Positions 36,247 to 46,279 are shown, counted from the first letter of the stretch. The stretch is 64,000 bases of DNA from Halotalea alkalilenta DSM 17697 (GCF_000621205.1 NZ_JHYY01000036.1:1-64000), one strand, 5' to 3'. The notes: generated by a model from the sequence alone, not told the origin. Program-made: numbers and translations.

Positions 36247-38322
36247 ATGTACAGAGTCACTTTCGATATCGGCGGGACCTTCACGGACTTCGTCCTGGAG
36301 CATGCCGACACCGGGGAGCGGCGCTTCGCCAAGGTGCTGTCCACCCACCATGAGCCCTCCAAGGCGGTGCTGCAGGGGATCAGGACCCTGCTGGACGAGG
36401 CCGGTATCGAGGCGGGCCAGGTCGAGGCCGTGCTGCACGCGACCACCGTCGCCACCAATGCGATCATCGAGCGCAAGGGCAGCCGCACGGCGTTGCTGAC
36501 CACGCGAGGGTTTCGCGATGTGCTGCTGCTCGGCCGGCAGAAGCGCTACGAGACCTTCGACCTGCATCTCGACAAGCCGAAGCCCTTGATCGCGCGCCGC
36601 GACATCCATGAAGTGAGCGAGCGGGTGCTGTTCGACGGCAGCGTCGAGCAGCCGCTCGACATCGCCGAGCTCGACACGCTGCTGGAGGCGCTGCAGGCGG
36701 CGGGTTATCTCTCCGTCGCCGTCTGTCTGCTGCACGCCTACGTCAATCCCGTTCACGAGCGAGCGATCGCGCGCCGGATCGCCGAGCGTGGATCGAAGAT
36801 GTCGGTGACGCTCTCCTCGGTCATCTCACCGCGTATCCGCGAGTACGAGCGTACCAGCACCACCGTGGCGGATGCCTACATCAAGCCGATCGTGCGGCGC
36901 TACGTGGACGAGCTTGGCGCCAAGCTGCGCGATGCCGGGATCGCGGCGCCACTGGCGATCATTCAGTCGAATGGGGGACTGATCACCCCGCAGCTGGCGA
37001 TCGACAAGCCGATCAACATCGTCGAGTCCGGGCCGGCGGCGGGTGTGCTGATGTGCGCGGCGATCGGCAAGCAGGAGGACGCCGACCATGTGCTGTCTTT
37101 CGACATGGGCGGCACCACCGCCAAGCTCGGTGCGATCGAGCGTGGCGAACCGGCGATTCTCTCCACCTTCGAGGTGGATCAGCTGCGCTACAAGCCCGGC
37201 AGCGGACTGCCGCTGAACATCTCCGCCATCGAGCTGCTGGAGATAGGCGCCGGCGGCGGCAGCATCGCCCATCTCGACATGGGCCTGCTCAAGATCGGGC
37301 CCGAGAGCGCGGGTTCCAGCCCAGGCCCGATCTGCTATGGCAACGGCGGCGAGCTGCCGACGGTGACCGACGCCAACCTGACCCTGGGCTATCTCGACCC
37401 GGGCTTTTTCAACGGTGGCGCCATGGCGCTGCAGGATCAGCGGGCGGCCGAGGGCATTCGCCGGCACATCGCTAAGCCTTTGGGCGTGGGCGTCGAGCAG
37501 GCGGCCTGGGGCATCCATACCCTGGCCAATGCGAACATGGAACGGGCGACCCGCATCGTATCGGTCGAGCGCGGCCGTGACCCACGCCAGTACACCATGG
37601 TCGCCTTCGGCGGTGCCGGCCCGCTGCATGCGGTGCGCCTGGCGATGGCGGTGGGCATCCCGCGGGTGATCGTACCGGTCGGCGCGGGCGTTGGTTCGGC
37701 GATCGGCCTGCTGGTGGCCGAGCCACGTCTCGACTATTCGATCAGCAAGCCGCTGATCCTGGCCGACGGCGTCCGGGAGGCGGTCGCGGCGCTGCTGGAG
37801 AACCTGCGCGCTCAGGCGGTGGACGATATCCGCAAGCTGGCGCGCGCGGATCTGGAGCATCGCTACTTCGTCAATGCCCGCTACCTCGGCCAGGGCTCCG
37901 AACTGCGGGTGGCGGTAGCGATCTCGGCCGATAGCGCGGCGGATCTGGCCGCCACCCGGCGCAACTTCGCCGCGGCCTACCGGCGGACCTACGGCTACGA
38001 CGAGGGCGATGCGCCGGTCGAGGCTACCGACTGGCACCTGACGGTGACCCGAGACGGCCGCACGGCCGCGCGCGCGCAGGCACAGCTTCGCACCGAAAGC
38101 ATCGTGCACGGCCGCAGGGCCTACTTTCCCGAATCCGGCGGCTACATCGACACCCCGGTGTTCAGGCGCTCGGCGCTGCGTACCGGTCAGCGCGTGGAGG
38201 GGCCGGCGATCATTGAGGAGGCCGAATCCACCACCGTGCTGCCGCCTGGCACCACGGCTGCGCTGTCGACCGCCGGCAACCTGGTCATCGAGATCCTGGG
38301 AGGGGCGGGCGATGGCGCATAG
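36247..38322 (+). CDS. hyuA: Hydantoinase/oxoprolinase subunit A
   Basis: HyuA-type subunit, 691 residues, of ATP-dependent amidohydrolases that open hydantoins, 5-oxoproline or lactams. The ATPase phosphate-binding motif DIGGTFTDFVLEH is at the N-terminus, with LHATTVATNAIIERKG, the acidic-domain ESGPAAGVLMCAA and SFDMGGTTAKLG (near residue 282). The gene is 15 bases behind the dehydrogenase and overlaps hyuB by 11 bases. Separate A and B subunits are typical of bacterial N-methylhydantoinase and 2-pyrrolidinone hydrolase types. Confidence 0.9.
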   Translation: MYRVTFDIGGTFTDFVLEHADTGERRFAKVLSTHHEPSKAVLQGIRTLLDEAGIEAGQVEAVLHATTVATNAIIERKGSRTALLTTRGFRDVLLLGRQKRYETFDLHLDKPKPLIARRDIHEVSERVLFDGSVEQPLDIAELDTLLEALQAAGYLSVAVCLLHAYVNPVHERAIARRIAERGSKMSVTLSSVISPRIREYERTSTTVADAYIKPIVRRYVDELGAKLRDAGIAAPLAIIQSNGGLITPQLAIDKPINIVESGPAAGVLMCAAIGKQEDADHVLSFDMGGTTAKLGAIERGEPAILSTFEVDQLRYKPGSGLPLNISAIELLEIGAGGGSIAHLDMGLLKIGPESAGSSPGPICYGNGGELPTVTDANLTLGYLDPGFFNGGAMALQDQRAAEGIRRHIAKPLGVGVEQAAWGIHTLANANMERATRIVSVERGRDPRQYTMVAFGGAGPLHAVRLAMAVGIPRVIVPVGAGVGSAIGLLVAEPRLDYSISKPLILADGVREAVAALLENLRAQAVDDIRKLARADLEHRYFVNARYLGQGSELRVAVAISADSAADLAATRRNFAAAYRRTYGYDEGDAPVEATDWHLTVTRDGRTAARAQAQLRTESIVHGRRAYFPESGGYIDTPVFRRSALRTGQRVEGPAIIEEAESTTVLPPGTTAALSTAGNLVIEILGGAGDGA

Positions 38323-39985
38323 CGCACTCGATCCGATCGCGCTGTCGCTGCTCTGGGGCAGCTTCGTCTCGGTCACCGATGAAATGGGCAGTACCTTACG
38401 CAAGACCGCGTTCTCGCAGGCGGTGCGCGAGGCCGACGACTTCTCCACCGGCATCTTCGATCGCCAAGGCCGCCTGATCGCGCAGGGCAACTTCACCCCT
38501 GGACACCTCGGTGCGATGCCTTACGTGGTACGTACGGTGATCGACTACTACCCGTTGGAAACCTTCAAGCCCGGCGACGGCGTGCTGCTCAACGACTCGG
38601 CGATGGGCTCCGGCCACTTTCCGGACTTCTTTTTGGTCTCCCCGGTGTTCTTCGAGGGTGAGTTGGTCGGTTTCGTCTGCAACATCGCGCACCAGATCGA
38701 CGTCGGCGGCGCCGCCCCGGGTTCGCAGAAGGTCATCGGCGTCACCGAGGCCTATCAGGAGGGCATTCGCATCCTTCCGGTCAAGGTGATCGTCGAGGGC
38801 GAGTTCGACCAGCAGATCATGCGCCTCATCTGCGCCAACGTGCGGATGCCCGAGCATGTCCGCGGTGATCTGAGCGCGCAGCGCAATGCCAACCACTTAG
38901 GCGTTCTGCGGGTGCAGGCGATATTCGACAAGTTCGGCGTCGAGGGCGTCGCCGCCGGCATCGAGGAGATCTTCGATCGGTCCGAGGCCAAGATGCGCGC
39001 CTTGATTCGCGAGATCCCCAATGGGGTCTACAGCTTCGAGGACTGCCTCGATAGCTACGAGATCGGCGGCGAGCCCATCCGCGTGGCGGTCGACGTGACC
39101 ATCATCGATGACGAGGTGGTGGTGGATTTCTCCCGCAGCAGCGACCAGGTGCCAGCGGCGATCAACGCCTATCAGAACTTTACCCGCGCGCACGCGATGT
39201 TCGCGGTGCGGGCCTTCACCGATCCGTTCATGCCGCAAAACGACGGCTCGATACGCCCCGTCGCGGTCATCGGCCGCCAGGGCTCGTTCTTCAACCCGGT
39301 GTTCCCGGCGCCCAGCGGCGGGCGCGCGGCGATTCAGGTGCGCATTTTCGAAGTCATCAACGGCGCGCTGGCGCCGCTGCTGAAGGACAAGGCGATGGGC
39401 GGCTTCTCGCACTGGAGCAACCCGATCATCGGCGGCATCGACGAGCGTACTGGCCACGCCTTCATCTACTACGACCTGGTGTTCGCCGGCTTCGGCGCCA
39501 GAGCCTACGCCGACGGTGTCGAAGGGCTCGCCCCGGTGATCAACTGCGCGAACATCCCCGTCGAGGTCCATGAAACCTACAACCCGATCAAGATCAACCG
39601 CCTGGAGCTGATCCAGGATTCCGGCGGCGCGGGCAAGTTCCGCGGCGGCTGCGGGCTGCGCAAGGACATCGAGATCCGTACCGCCGAGGTCCAGCTTTCG
39701 CTGCTGGGCGATCGCCACGCTCGCGCACCCTACGGCCTGTTCGGCGCCGAGTCCGGCGCTCTGGCCGCCTCGATTCTCAATCCGGATGGCGAGGCGATCG
39801 CGCTGCATTCCAAGCAGACCTGCACCTTGAAGCGCGGCGACGTGCTCAGCCTTCGCCTCGCCGGCGGCGGCGGCTACGGCCCGGTCACCGAGCGCGACCC
39901 GGCGGCGGTGCGTCGTGACGTCAGCGACGGTTTCGTCAGTCCCGAAGCGGCACTGCGCCGCTACGGCATTCGTATCGACAGTTGA
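38312..39985 (+). CDS. hyuB: Hydantoinase/oxoprolinase subunit B
   Basis: HyuB-type subunit, 557 residues, partner of HyuA. Conserved parts: SVTDEMGSTLRKTAFSQAVR, READDFSTGIFD, GHLGAMPYVVRT and LLNDSAMGSGHFPDF near the N-terminus, and IQDSGGAGKFRGGCGLRKDI (near residue 430). The ATG at 38312 lies within the end of hyuA, so subunits are made in coupled fashion. Confidence 0.9.
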   Translation: MAHSALDPIALSLLWGSFVSVTDEMGSTLRKTAFSQAVREADDFSTGIFDRQGRLIAQGNFTPGHLGAMPYVVRTVIDYYPLETFKPGDGVLLNDSAMGSGHFPDFFLVSPVFFEGELVGFVCNIAHQIDVGGAAPGSQKVIGVTEAYQEGIRILPVKVIVEGEFDQQIMRLICANVRMPEHVRGDLSAQRNANHLGVLRVQAIFDKFGVEGVAAGIEEIFDRSEAKMRALIREIPNGVYSFEDCLDSYEIGGEPIRVAVDVTIIDDEVVVDFSRSSDQVPAAINAYQNFTRAHAMFAVRAFTDPFMPQNDGSIRPVAVIGRQGSFFNPVFPAPSGGRAAIQVRIFEVINGALAPLLKDKAMGGFSHWSNPIIGGIDERTGHAFIYYDLVFAGFGARAYADGVEGLAPVINCANIPVEVHETYNPIKINRLELIQDSGGAGKFRGGCGLRKDIEIRTAEVQLSLLGDRHARAPYGLFGAESGALAASILNPDGEAIALHSKQTCTLKRGDVLSLRLAGGGGYGPVTERDPAAVRRDVSDGFVSPEAALRRYGIRIDS

Positions 39986-40002
39986 ATCAACAGGAGCAGC
40001 AG

Positions 40003-41298
40003 ATGAGCAACGCAGAGTGGGTCGCCCGCAAGAACGCCGCCACACCCCGTGGCGTCGGGGTCAGGTGCGAGTTCTACGTAGCGCGCGCGGAAAACGCCGA
40101 GATCTGGGATATCGAAGGCAACCGCTACATCGATTTCGTCAGCGGTGTGTCGGTGAACAACGTCGGACATCGCCACCCGAAAGTCGTCGCCGCGATCAAG
40201 GCGCAGCTGGACCAGGTGATCCACTGCGGTTTCCAGGTCACCCCCTACGCATCCTACGTCGAGCTGGCCGAGAAGTTGAACAGGCTCACCCCTGGTGACT
40301 ATCCCAAGAAGACCACCTTTTTCTCCTCTGGTGCGGAGGCGGTGGAGAACGCGGTGAAGATCGCCCGCGCCAGCACCGGCCGGCGCGCGATCGTCGCCTT
40401 CTCTGGCGGCTTTCACGGCCGCACCATGATGGGTATCGCCCTGACCGGCAAGGCGCAGCCGTATCGTACCGGCTTCGGTCCGTTTCCGACCGAGGTCTAT
40501 CACGTCGCCTATCCGAACGCGCTGCACGGCATCAGTACCGAAGACGCGCTGGGTGAGCTGCAGCGCCTGTTCAAGACCGAAGTGGATGCAAGCCAGGTGG
40601 CGGCGATCATCTTCGAGCCGGTGCAGGGTGAGGGCGGCTTCGTTCCGGCGCCGCTGGAGTTCGTCCAGGGGCTGCGCGCGCTGTGCGACCAGCACGGCAT
40701 CGTGCTGATCGCCGACGAGATCCAGACCGGCTTCGGCCGTACCGGCAAGCTGTTCGCGATGGAGCACTACGGCGTCGCGCCGGACCTGATGACCATGGCC
40801 AAGAGCATCGCCGGTGGGGTGCCGCTCTCGGCGGTCTGCGGCAGGGCCGAGATCATGGATGGCCCGGGCCCCGGCGGCCTCGGCGGCACCTTCGCCGGCA
40901 ATCCGCTGGCGATCGCCGCCGCTCATGCCGTGCTCGAGGTGATCGAGGAGGAGGGCCTGGTCGAGCGCGCCAACCTGATCGGCAGCAGGCTCGTCGCTGC
41001 GCTGGAGGCGCTGCGCGACGTGCTGCCCAACATCGCCGAAGTGCGCGGCAAGGGCAGCATGATTGCGATGGAGTTGCTCGACGATGCCGGCCAGCCGGCC
41101 CCGGCCATGGCCCAGTCGATCCAGGCCGCGGCGTTGAGAAACGGTGTGCTGACGCTGGTCTGTGGCTTCTATGGCAACGTGATTCGCTTCCTTCATCCGT
41201 TGACCATGCCGCTGGACGTATTGGATGAGGGAATGGAGAAGTTTTCCGCTGCCGTTCGTGAGCACGCGAAAAGCAGCGGCGATGCCCTGGCTCGCTGA
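40003..41298 (+). CDS. gabT: Class III aminotransferase, GabT-like
   Basis: PLP-dependent omega-amino acid transaminase, 431 residues, closely resembling 4-aminobutyrate aminotransferase along its whole length. Matching blocks: NVGHRHPKVVAAIKAQL, SSGAEAVENAVKIARA, IIFEPVQGEGGF, LIADEIQTGFGRTG and the PLP lysine in TMAKSIAGGVPL (near residue 268). ATG at 40003 follows AGGAG. Between the ring-opening HyuAB and the dehydrogenase it would convert the amino-acid product to a semialdehyde. GABA as substrate is likely but not certain. Confidence 0.85.
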   Translation: MSNAEWVARKNAATPRGVGVRCEFYVARAENAEIWDIEGNRYIDFVSGVSVNNVGHRHPKVVAAIKAQLDQVIHCGFQVTPYASYVELAEKLNRLTPGDYPKKTTFFSSGAEAVENAVKIARASTGRRAIVAFSGGFHGRTMMGIALTGKAQPYRTGFGPFPTEVYHVAYPNALHGISTEDALGELQRLFKTEVDASQVAAIIFEPVQGEGGFVPAPLEFVQGLRALCDQHGIVLIADEIQTGFGRTGKLFAMEHYGVAPDLMTMAKSIAGGVPLSAVCGRAEIMDGPGPGGLGGTFAGNPLAIAAAHAVLEVIEEEGLVERANLIGSRLVAALEALRDVLPNIAEVRGKGSMIAMELLDDAGQPAPAMAQSIQAAALRNGVLTLVCGFYGNVIRFLHPLTMPLDVLDEGMEKFSAAVREHAKSSGDALAR

Positions 41299-42361
41299 CA
41301 GATTCGTGCGTGGCGGCCGCTGGCCGTCGATGCTGCTGCGCGCGCTGTCGGTTGGTGCGCTGGGCGGGATGCTGTTCGATGCGCTGAACCTGCCGTTGGC
41401 CTGGATGCTCGGCCCGCTGCTGGCGAACCTGCTGCTGGCCGTCGGCGGCGGAGACGTCGCGGTGCCGGACCGCCTGCGGGAGTACTTCCTGGGGGTGCTT
41501 GGCCTGCTGCTGGGCGGCCAAGTGACTCCCCAGCTTACCGGCCGGATGCTCGATTGGCCGGTATCGGCGGCGGCGCTGCTGGTGGGCGTCGGGGTGTCGA
41601 CCCTGGTGGGTGCCTGGTGGTACCGACGCTGCGGCTTCGACAAGGTCAGTGCCTGGTTCTCCTCCGCGCCCGGAGCGATGACCGCGATGATCATGATGGG
41701 CGACAAGGCCGGCGGGGATCCGCCGAGGATCGCGGTGGCGCAGTCGCTGCGCGCGCTGATCATCGTCTTGGTGCTGCCACCGTTCTTCGTCCAGTACGCC
41801 AGCGCACCGGCCGGGGTGGTGGCCACGGCCGAGGGGGTGGAGGGCCTCTGGCTGCTGGCGGCACTGCCGGCGTTCATCGCGCTGGGAAGATGGCTGTGCC
41901 TGCCCAACCCGGCGCTGCTCGCCTCGATGCTGATCGCGGCCGGACTGGGCGCCGCCGACCTGGCCCGGCTGCACCTGCCGTACTGGGGAGTCGAGGTGAT
42001 GCTCTGGGTGCTCGGCAGCGCGATCGGCGCCCGGTTTTCCGGGGTGAAACTGGCCCAGCTGCTGCGCTACGCCCTCCAGACCCTGGTGGCGACGGCGTTG
42101 ACGCTTTCGGTACTGGCCAGCTTCGCCTACCTGATCCACCGGCTGCTGGGCGTTCCGCTGCACATCGCGATTCTTGCCTTCGCGCCGGGAGGTATCGGCG
42201 AGATGGCGATCCTGGCGATGACGCTGAACATCGATCCGGTGTTCGTCACCTTCCACCATCTGCTGAGACTGATCTCGCTGATGCTGGTCGCACCGCTCTG
42301 GCTGTATTGGCTGCGGCGCAGCGGGATTCACAAGGCGGCCAGCGTGAAGGAGAAGCTGTGA
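41282..42361 (+). CDS. AbrB-family membrane protein
   Basis: Polytopic membrane protein, 359 residues, with the duplicated AbrB domain formerly misnamed ammonia monooxygenase. Repeated patterns LPLAWMLGPLLANLL (first half) and LPNPALLASMLIAAGLG (second half) and GAMTAMIMMGDKAGGDPPRI support the family. About nine hydrophobic helices are visible. The ATG is inside the end of the aminotransferase gene. Function of the family is not established; here it might move a pathway intermediate. Confidence 0.8.
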   Translation: MPWLADRFVRGGRWPSMLLRALSVGALGGMLFDALNLPLAWMLGPLLANLLLAVGGGDVAVPDRLREYFLGVLGLLLGGQVTPQLTGRMLDWPVSAAALLVGVGVSTLVGAWWYRRCGFDKVSAWFSSAPGAMTAMIMMGDKAGGDPPRIAVAQSLRALIIVLVLPPFFVQYASAPAGVVATAEGVEGLWLLAALPAFIALGRWLCLPNPALLASMLIAAGLGAADLARLHLPYWGVEVMLWVLGSAIGARFSGVKLAQLLRYALQTLVATALTLSVLASFAYLIHRLLGVPLHIAILAFAPGGIGEMAILAMTLNIDPVFVTFHHLLRLISLMLVAPLWLYWLRRSGIHKAASVKEKL

Positions 42362-42454
42362 GCCGATCGGCTCACTCGCCAACGGCAGTCGTTTTCCAAT
42401 CGAGCCGGTTGATCAATTCGTGGCTTACCCAACAATAACTAGGAGCATTCGTCG

Positions 42455-43297
42455 ATGATCATCCAAGGATCGCGCTTAACCATCGCAGGGCTGGCGCTGG
42501 CCTGCGCTTTCTCCGCCCAGGCCGCCGAGACCATCACCGCCGCGGCCGACGTCGGCTATCCACCTTTCGCTTCGGTCGGCGCGTCAGGCGAGTTCGAGGG
42601 CATGGACGTGGATGTAGCCAAGGCGCTGAGCCGGCAGATGGGCACCGAGATCAAGATCATCGACCAGGCCTGGTCGACCACCTACGCGGGGTTGAACGCC
42701 GGCAAGTTCGACATGGTGCTGTCCGCCGCGATGATCACCGAGGAGCGGGCGCAGAGCATGCTCTTCGTCGAACCCTATGGCGACGCGACCTATCAGTTCG
42801 TGCAGCGCGCATCCGACGACAAGATCGCCTCGCCCGAGGACCTGAGGGACAAAGTGGTGGCGGTCAATCGCGGCAACCTGTTCGACAGGTGGCTGACCGA
42901 GCGGCAGGACCAGTATGGATGGAGCATCAATCGCTACGACAAGAACAGCGACGCCATCCAGGCGGTGGTCAGCGGCCAGGCGGATGCGGCGCTGGTATAC
43001 AGCGCTTCGGCCGGGGACGCGGCGAAGAAGGCGCCGATGCTGATGGTGTCCGGTTTCGTCATCGACAACGGCGAGGTCTACGGCTATTCGGTCCGCCGCG
43101 ACGATGTTGAACTGCGCAACGAGTTGGACGAGGCGCTGGAGTGCATCAAGCGAAGCGGAGAGCTTGCGGATATCTACCGTAAGTGGACCGGGCTCGAACC
43201 CCTCGAAGGCGGCGCTGTGATGACCGTGTACCCCGGCTACGGCGCACCGGGATACCCGAACTACGACCCCACCGAACATACCCCGAACTGCCGCTGA
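42455..43297 (+). CDS. Amino-acid-type ABC transporter substrate-binding protein
   Basis: Periplasmic binding protein of the polar amino acid (HisJ/GlnH-like) family, 280 residues. Signal peptide ends at FSAQA-AET. Family parts: AADVGYPPFASVGASGEFEG, DVAKALSRQMG, NAGKFDMVLSAAMITEER. The C-terminus has an extra tail of about 30 residues with repeated Tyr-Pro-Gly and a final cysteine (NCR) that could pair with the cysteine at ALECIKRSG; ordinary relatives end after the KWTG region. It is the receptor for the importer encoded by the next genes. Confidence 0.88.
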   Translation: MIIQGSRLTIAGLALACAFSAQAAETITAAADVGYPPFASVGASGEFEGMDVDVAKALSRQMGTEIKIIDQAWSTTYAGLNAGKFDMVLSAAMITEERAQSMLFVEPYGDATYQFVQRASDDKIASPEDLRDKVVAVNRGNLFDRWLTERQDQYGWSINRYDKNSDAIQAVVSGQADAALVYSASAGDAAKKAPMLMVSGFVIDNGEVYGYSVRRDDVELRNELDEALECIKRSGELADIYRKWTGLEPLEGGAVMTVYPGYGAPGYPNYDPTEHTPNCR

Positions 43298-43328
43298 GCG
43301 CTCTTTTTCCAGCCACGAGAGTGCCGCC

Positions 43329-44084
43329 ATGACTACCGCGACCATCACCGACAAACCCATCCTGGAAGTCGTCGGGCTGAGTAAATCCTTCGGTCAGCTC
43401 GAGATCCTCAGCGGGATCGACCTGAGGGTGATGCCGCAGGAGCTGATCTTCCTGATCGGGCCTTCCGGCTCGGGCAAGAGTACCTTGCTGCGCTGCTGCA
43501 ACCGGCTGGAGGAGGCGACCTCGGGCGACATCCTGTTCGAGGGCGTCAACATCGGCTCGCCGAAGGTCAACGTCAACCTGCTGCGCACCAAGATCGGCAT
43601 GGTGTTCCAGTCCTTCAACCTGTATCCGCACATGACGGCGCTGGAGAACGTGATGCTGGCGCTGCGCAAGGTAGCGGGAAAGGGCAAGGCGGAAGCACGT
43701 GAGATCGGCCTGGCGATGCTGGCGCGGGTCGGGCTGGCGGAGCGCTGCGAGCATTATCCCGGGCAGCTGTCCGGAGGGCAGCAGCAGCGGGTGGCGATCG
43801 CCCGTGCGCTGGCGCTCGAACCCAAGGTGGTGCTGTTCGACGAGCCGACCAGTGCGCTGGACCCCGAACTGGTGGGCGGCGTGCTCAACACCATGCGTGA
43901 GCTGCGTGAGTCGGGCATGACCATGGTGGTGGTCAGCCACGAGATGCGCTTCGCCCGCGAAGCGGCCGATCGGGTGATCTTCATGGCCGATGGCCGCATC
44001 GTCGAGCAGGACACCGCCGAGGAGATCTTCGCGCGGCCCAGGCACCCGCGGCTGCGCGAGTTCCTCTCCCAGATCAATCGCTGA
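43329..44084 (+). CDS. Amino-acid ABC transporter ATP-binding protein
   Basis: GlnQ/HisP-like ATPase, 251 residues. Walker A GPSGSGKST (near residue 43), Q-loop MVFQSFNLYPHMT, signature LSGGQQQRVAIARALAL, Walker B VVLFDEPTSALD, switch His in VVSHEM. It is separated from its permease genes by the class II aldolase gene, an unusual placement that points to one operon with a shared task. Confidence 0.92.
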   Translation: MTTATITDKPILEVVGLSKSFGQLEILSGIDLRVMPQELIFLIGPSGSGKSTLLRCCNRLEEATSGDILFEGVNIGSPKVNVNLLRTKIGMVFQSFNLYPHMTALENVMLALRKVAGKGKAEAREIGLAMLARVGLAERCEHYPGQLSGGQQQRVAIARALALEPKVVLFDEPTSALDPELVGGVLNTMRELRESGMTMVVVSHEMRFAREAADRVIFMADGRIVEQDTAEEIFARPRHPRLREFLSQINR

Positions 44085-44108
44085 GTCCATTGTCCAGGAG
44101 GCAGTCCC

Positions 44109-44879
44109 ATGACCATCCCTATCGAGTACCAGCACGCGGGCAAGAGCGAGTGGCAAGTGCGCGTGGAGCTGGCGGCGCTGTACCGGCTGGTTGCCCATTT
44201 CCGCATGACCGACCTGATCTACACCCACATCAGCGCTCGGGTGCCGGGGCCGGAGGAGCACTTCCTGATCAACCCCTATGGTTCGCTGTTCAGCGAGATC
44301 ACTGCCGGGAGCCTGGTGAAGGTCGATCTGGCGGGCGAGGTGATCGAGACCGAGGGCCTCGGCAACCGCTGGATCAATCCGGCCGGCTTCACTATCCATT
44401 CCGCCCTGCACAAGGCGCGCCCCGATCTGACCTGCATCGTCCATACCCATACGGCAGCCGGGATCGCGGTGTCGGCACAGAAGCAGGGGCTGCTGCCGAT
44501 CAGCCAGCATGCGCTGAAGTTCTATGGCCGTCTCTCTTATCACCCATACGAGGGGATCGCCCTGGACCATGCCGAGCGCGAGCGCCTGGCCGCCGATCTG
44601 GGCCCGACCAACAAGGCCATGATCCTGATCAATCACGGGCTGCTCGTCGGCGGCAGGACCATCCCGGAAGCTTTCGACCAGATCTACTTTCTCGAACGTG
44701 CCTGCCAGGCGCAGCTCGCGGCGCAGTCCGGCGGTGCCGAGCTGCATGTACCGTCCGATGCCATCTGTTCGCACGTCGCCAAGCAGTATCGGGAAGAGGA
44801 GTACGCGCCCTGGATCGAACCCGCATGGGCCGCGGCCCTGCGTGAGATATCCGCACAGCGCGAGAGCTACGAGCGCTGA
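44109..44879 (+). CDS. Class II aldolase/adducin family protein
   Basis: Zinc-dependent aldolase-like protein, 256 residues. Metal ligands appear as HTHTAAG (near residue 115) and INHGLLVGG (near 178), as in fuculose-phosphate aldolase and related decarboxylases/epimerases. ATG at 44109 has AGGAGG in front. It interrupts the ABC importer genes, so it likely acts on the imported compound. The reaction (aldol cleavage, decarboxylation or epimerisation) is not determinable. Confidence 0.83.
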   Translation: MTIPIEYQHAGKSEWQVRVELAALYRLVAHFRMTDLIYTHISARVPGPEEHFLINPYGSLFSEITAGSLVKVDLAGEVIETEGLGNRWINPAGFTIHSALHKARPDLTCIVHTHTAAGIAVSAQKQGLLPISQHALKFYGRLSYHPYEGIALDHAERERLAADLGPTNKAMILINHGLLVGGRTIPEAFDQIYFLERACQAQLAAQSGGAELHVPSDAICSHVAKQYREEEYAPWIEPAWAAALREISAQRESYER

Positions 44880-44932
44880 GCGTAACGATCGTTGGTTTTC
44901 GCTATTTCGATCCGATTCGAGAGAACCGCCCC

Positions 44933-45604
44933 GTGGAAGCGTTCATCTACAACTTTTTCAATTGGGACGTAATGATCAGGTACGCGCCCGAATTGAGCGT
45001 CGGATTCGCCAAGACCCTCTGGCTTGCGCTGTTGGTCATCGTCACCGGTGTGCTCAGCGGCCTGCTGCTTGCGCTGTCTCGCTGTCTCGGTTTTCGTCCG
45101 CTGAACTTCATCATCAAGCAGACGATCGACGTCATCCGCGCCCTGCCTCCGCTGGTGCTGATGATCGTGCTCTATTTCGGCCTGCCCTATACGGGGATGC
45201 GGCTGAGCGGATTCACCGTGGCCTGGCTGTCTCTTTCACTGGTGCTGATGGCATTCGCCGAAGAGATCTTCTGGGCCAGCATTCGCGCCATCCACAAGGG
45301 ACAGTTCGAAGCGGCACGCTCCACCGGGCTGACGTTCGCCCAGGCCATGCAGCACGTGCTGCTGCCGCAGGCGATGCGCATCTCCATCCCACCGCTGACC
45401 GGACGCCTGATCGCGGTGACCAAGAATACCGCCTTGGCCTCGGCGATCGCGGTGCCGGAGCTGCTGGGCACCGCCATCACCGTGCAAAGCAGCGCGGCCA
45501 ATACCACCCCGCTGATGATGGCCGCGATCGGCTACCTGATCATGATCTATCCGCTGGTATTCGCCAGTAAGTTGCTCGAACACCGCAGTCAGTGGGCCAA
45601 GTGA
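44933..45604 (+). CDS. Amino-acid ABC transporter permease
   Basis: HisMQ-type permease, 223 residues with about five hydrophobic helices. The coupling signature reads FEAARSTGLTFAQAMQHVLLP (about residue 123). I used the GTG at 44933. It precedes the second permease by 12 bases and together they form the membrane channel of the importer. Confidence 0.88.
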   Translation: MEAFIYNFFNWDVMIRYAPELSVGFAKTLWLALLVIVTGVLSGLLLALSRCLGFRPLNFIIKQTIDVIRALPPLVLMIVLYFGLPYTGMRLSGFTVAWLSLSLVLMAFAEEIFWASIRAIHKGQFEAARSTGLTFAQAMQHVLLPQAMRISIPPLTGRLIAVTKNTALASAIAVPELLGTAITVQSSAANTTPLMMAAIGYLIMIYPLVFASKLLEHRSQWAK

Positions 45605-45616
45605 GGAGCGCGTACG

Positions 45617-46279
45617 ATGGGTAGCTTCCAGCAGACTTTTTTCAATATCGACATCATCGTCGCCATCTACCCGATGCTGTTGCAGGGTCTGAAGGAGACC
45701 CTGCTGCTATCGGCGATCATCGTGCCGTTGGGCATCGGTGTCGGCCTTTTGCTGGCCTGCGCGCGGGCGTTGGGAATAGGCTGGCTGAGCCTGCTGATCA
45801 CCCTCTACGTCGACTTCTTCCGCACCTTCGCCTCGCTGGTGCTGCTGATCCTGATCTACTACGGACTGCCGTTCTTCGGTGTGGAGATCGGCACCCGCAG
45901 CTCGGTGATCCTGGCGCTGACGCTGAACGTATCGAGCTATTTCGCCGAAGTGTTCCGCGCAGGCATCGACAGCCTGCCCAAGGGCCAGGTCGAGGCGGGG
46001 CGCTCCACCGGGCTCGGCTTCATCCAGGTCCAGCGCTACATCGTCATTCCGCAGGCGGTGCGCAACATGGCGCCGGATCTGATCACCAACATCCTCGAAA
46101 CCATCAAGGTGACGTCGATCGCCAGTGTGGTGACTCTGCCCGAGCTGCTGCGCATGGCCCGTATCGCCCAGGGTAATACCTACAGTCCGACGCCTTTGAT
46201 CGCAGCCGCGCTGATCTATCTGATCATCCTGCTGCCGATCGTCAAATTGCTCAATCGCCTGGAAAGTCGCGAGAGCTGA
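45617..46279 (+). CDS. Amino-acid ABC transporter permease
   Basis: Second HisMQ-type permease, 220 residues. Coupling signature VEAGRSTGLGFIQVQRYIVI (about residue 125). The next gene follows after 91 bases and may be part of the same transcript. Confidence 0.88.
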   Translation: MGSFQQTFFNIDIIVAIYPMLLQGLKETLLLSAIIVPLGIGVGLLLACARALGIGWLSLLITLYVDFFRTFASLVLLILIYYGLPFFGVEIGTRSSVILALTLNVSSYFAEVFRAGIDSLPKGQVEAGRSTGLGFIQVQRYIVIPQAVRNMAPDLITNILETIKVTSIASVVTLPELLRMARIAQGNTYSPTPLIAAALIYLIILLPIVKLLNRLESRES

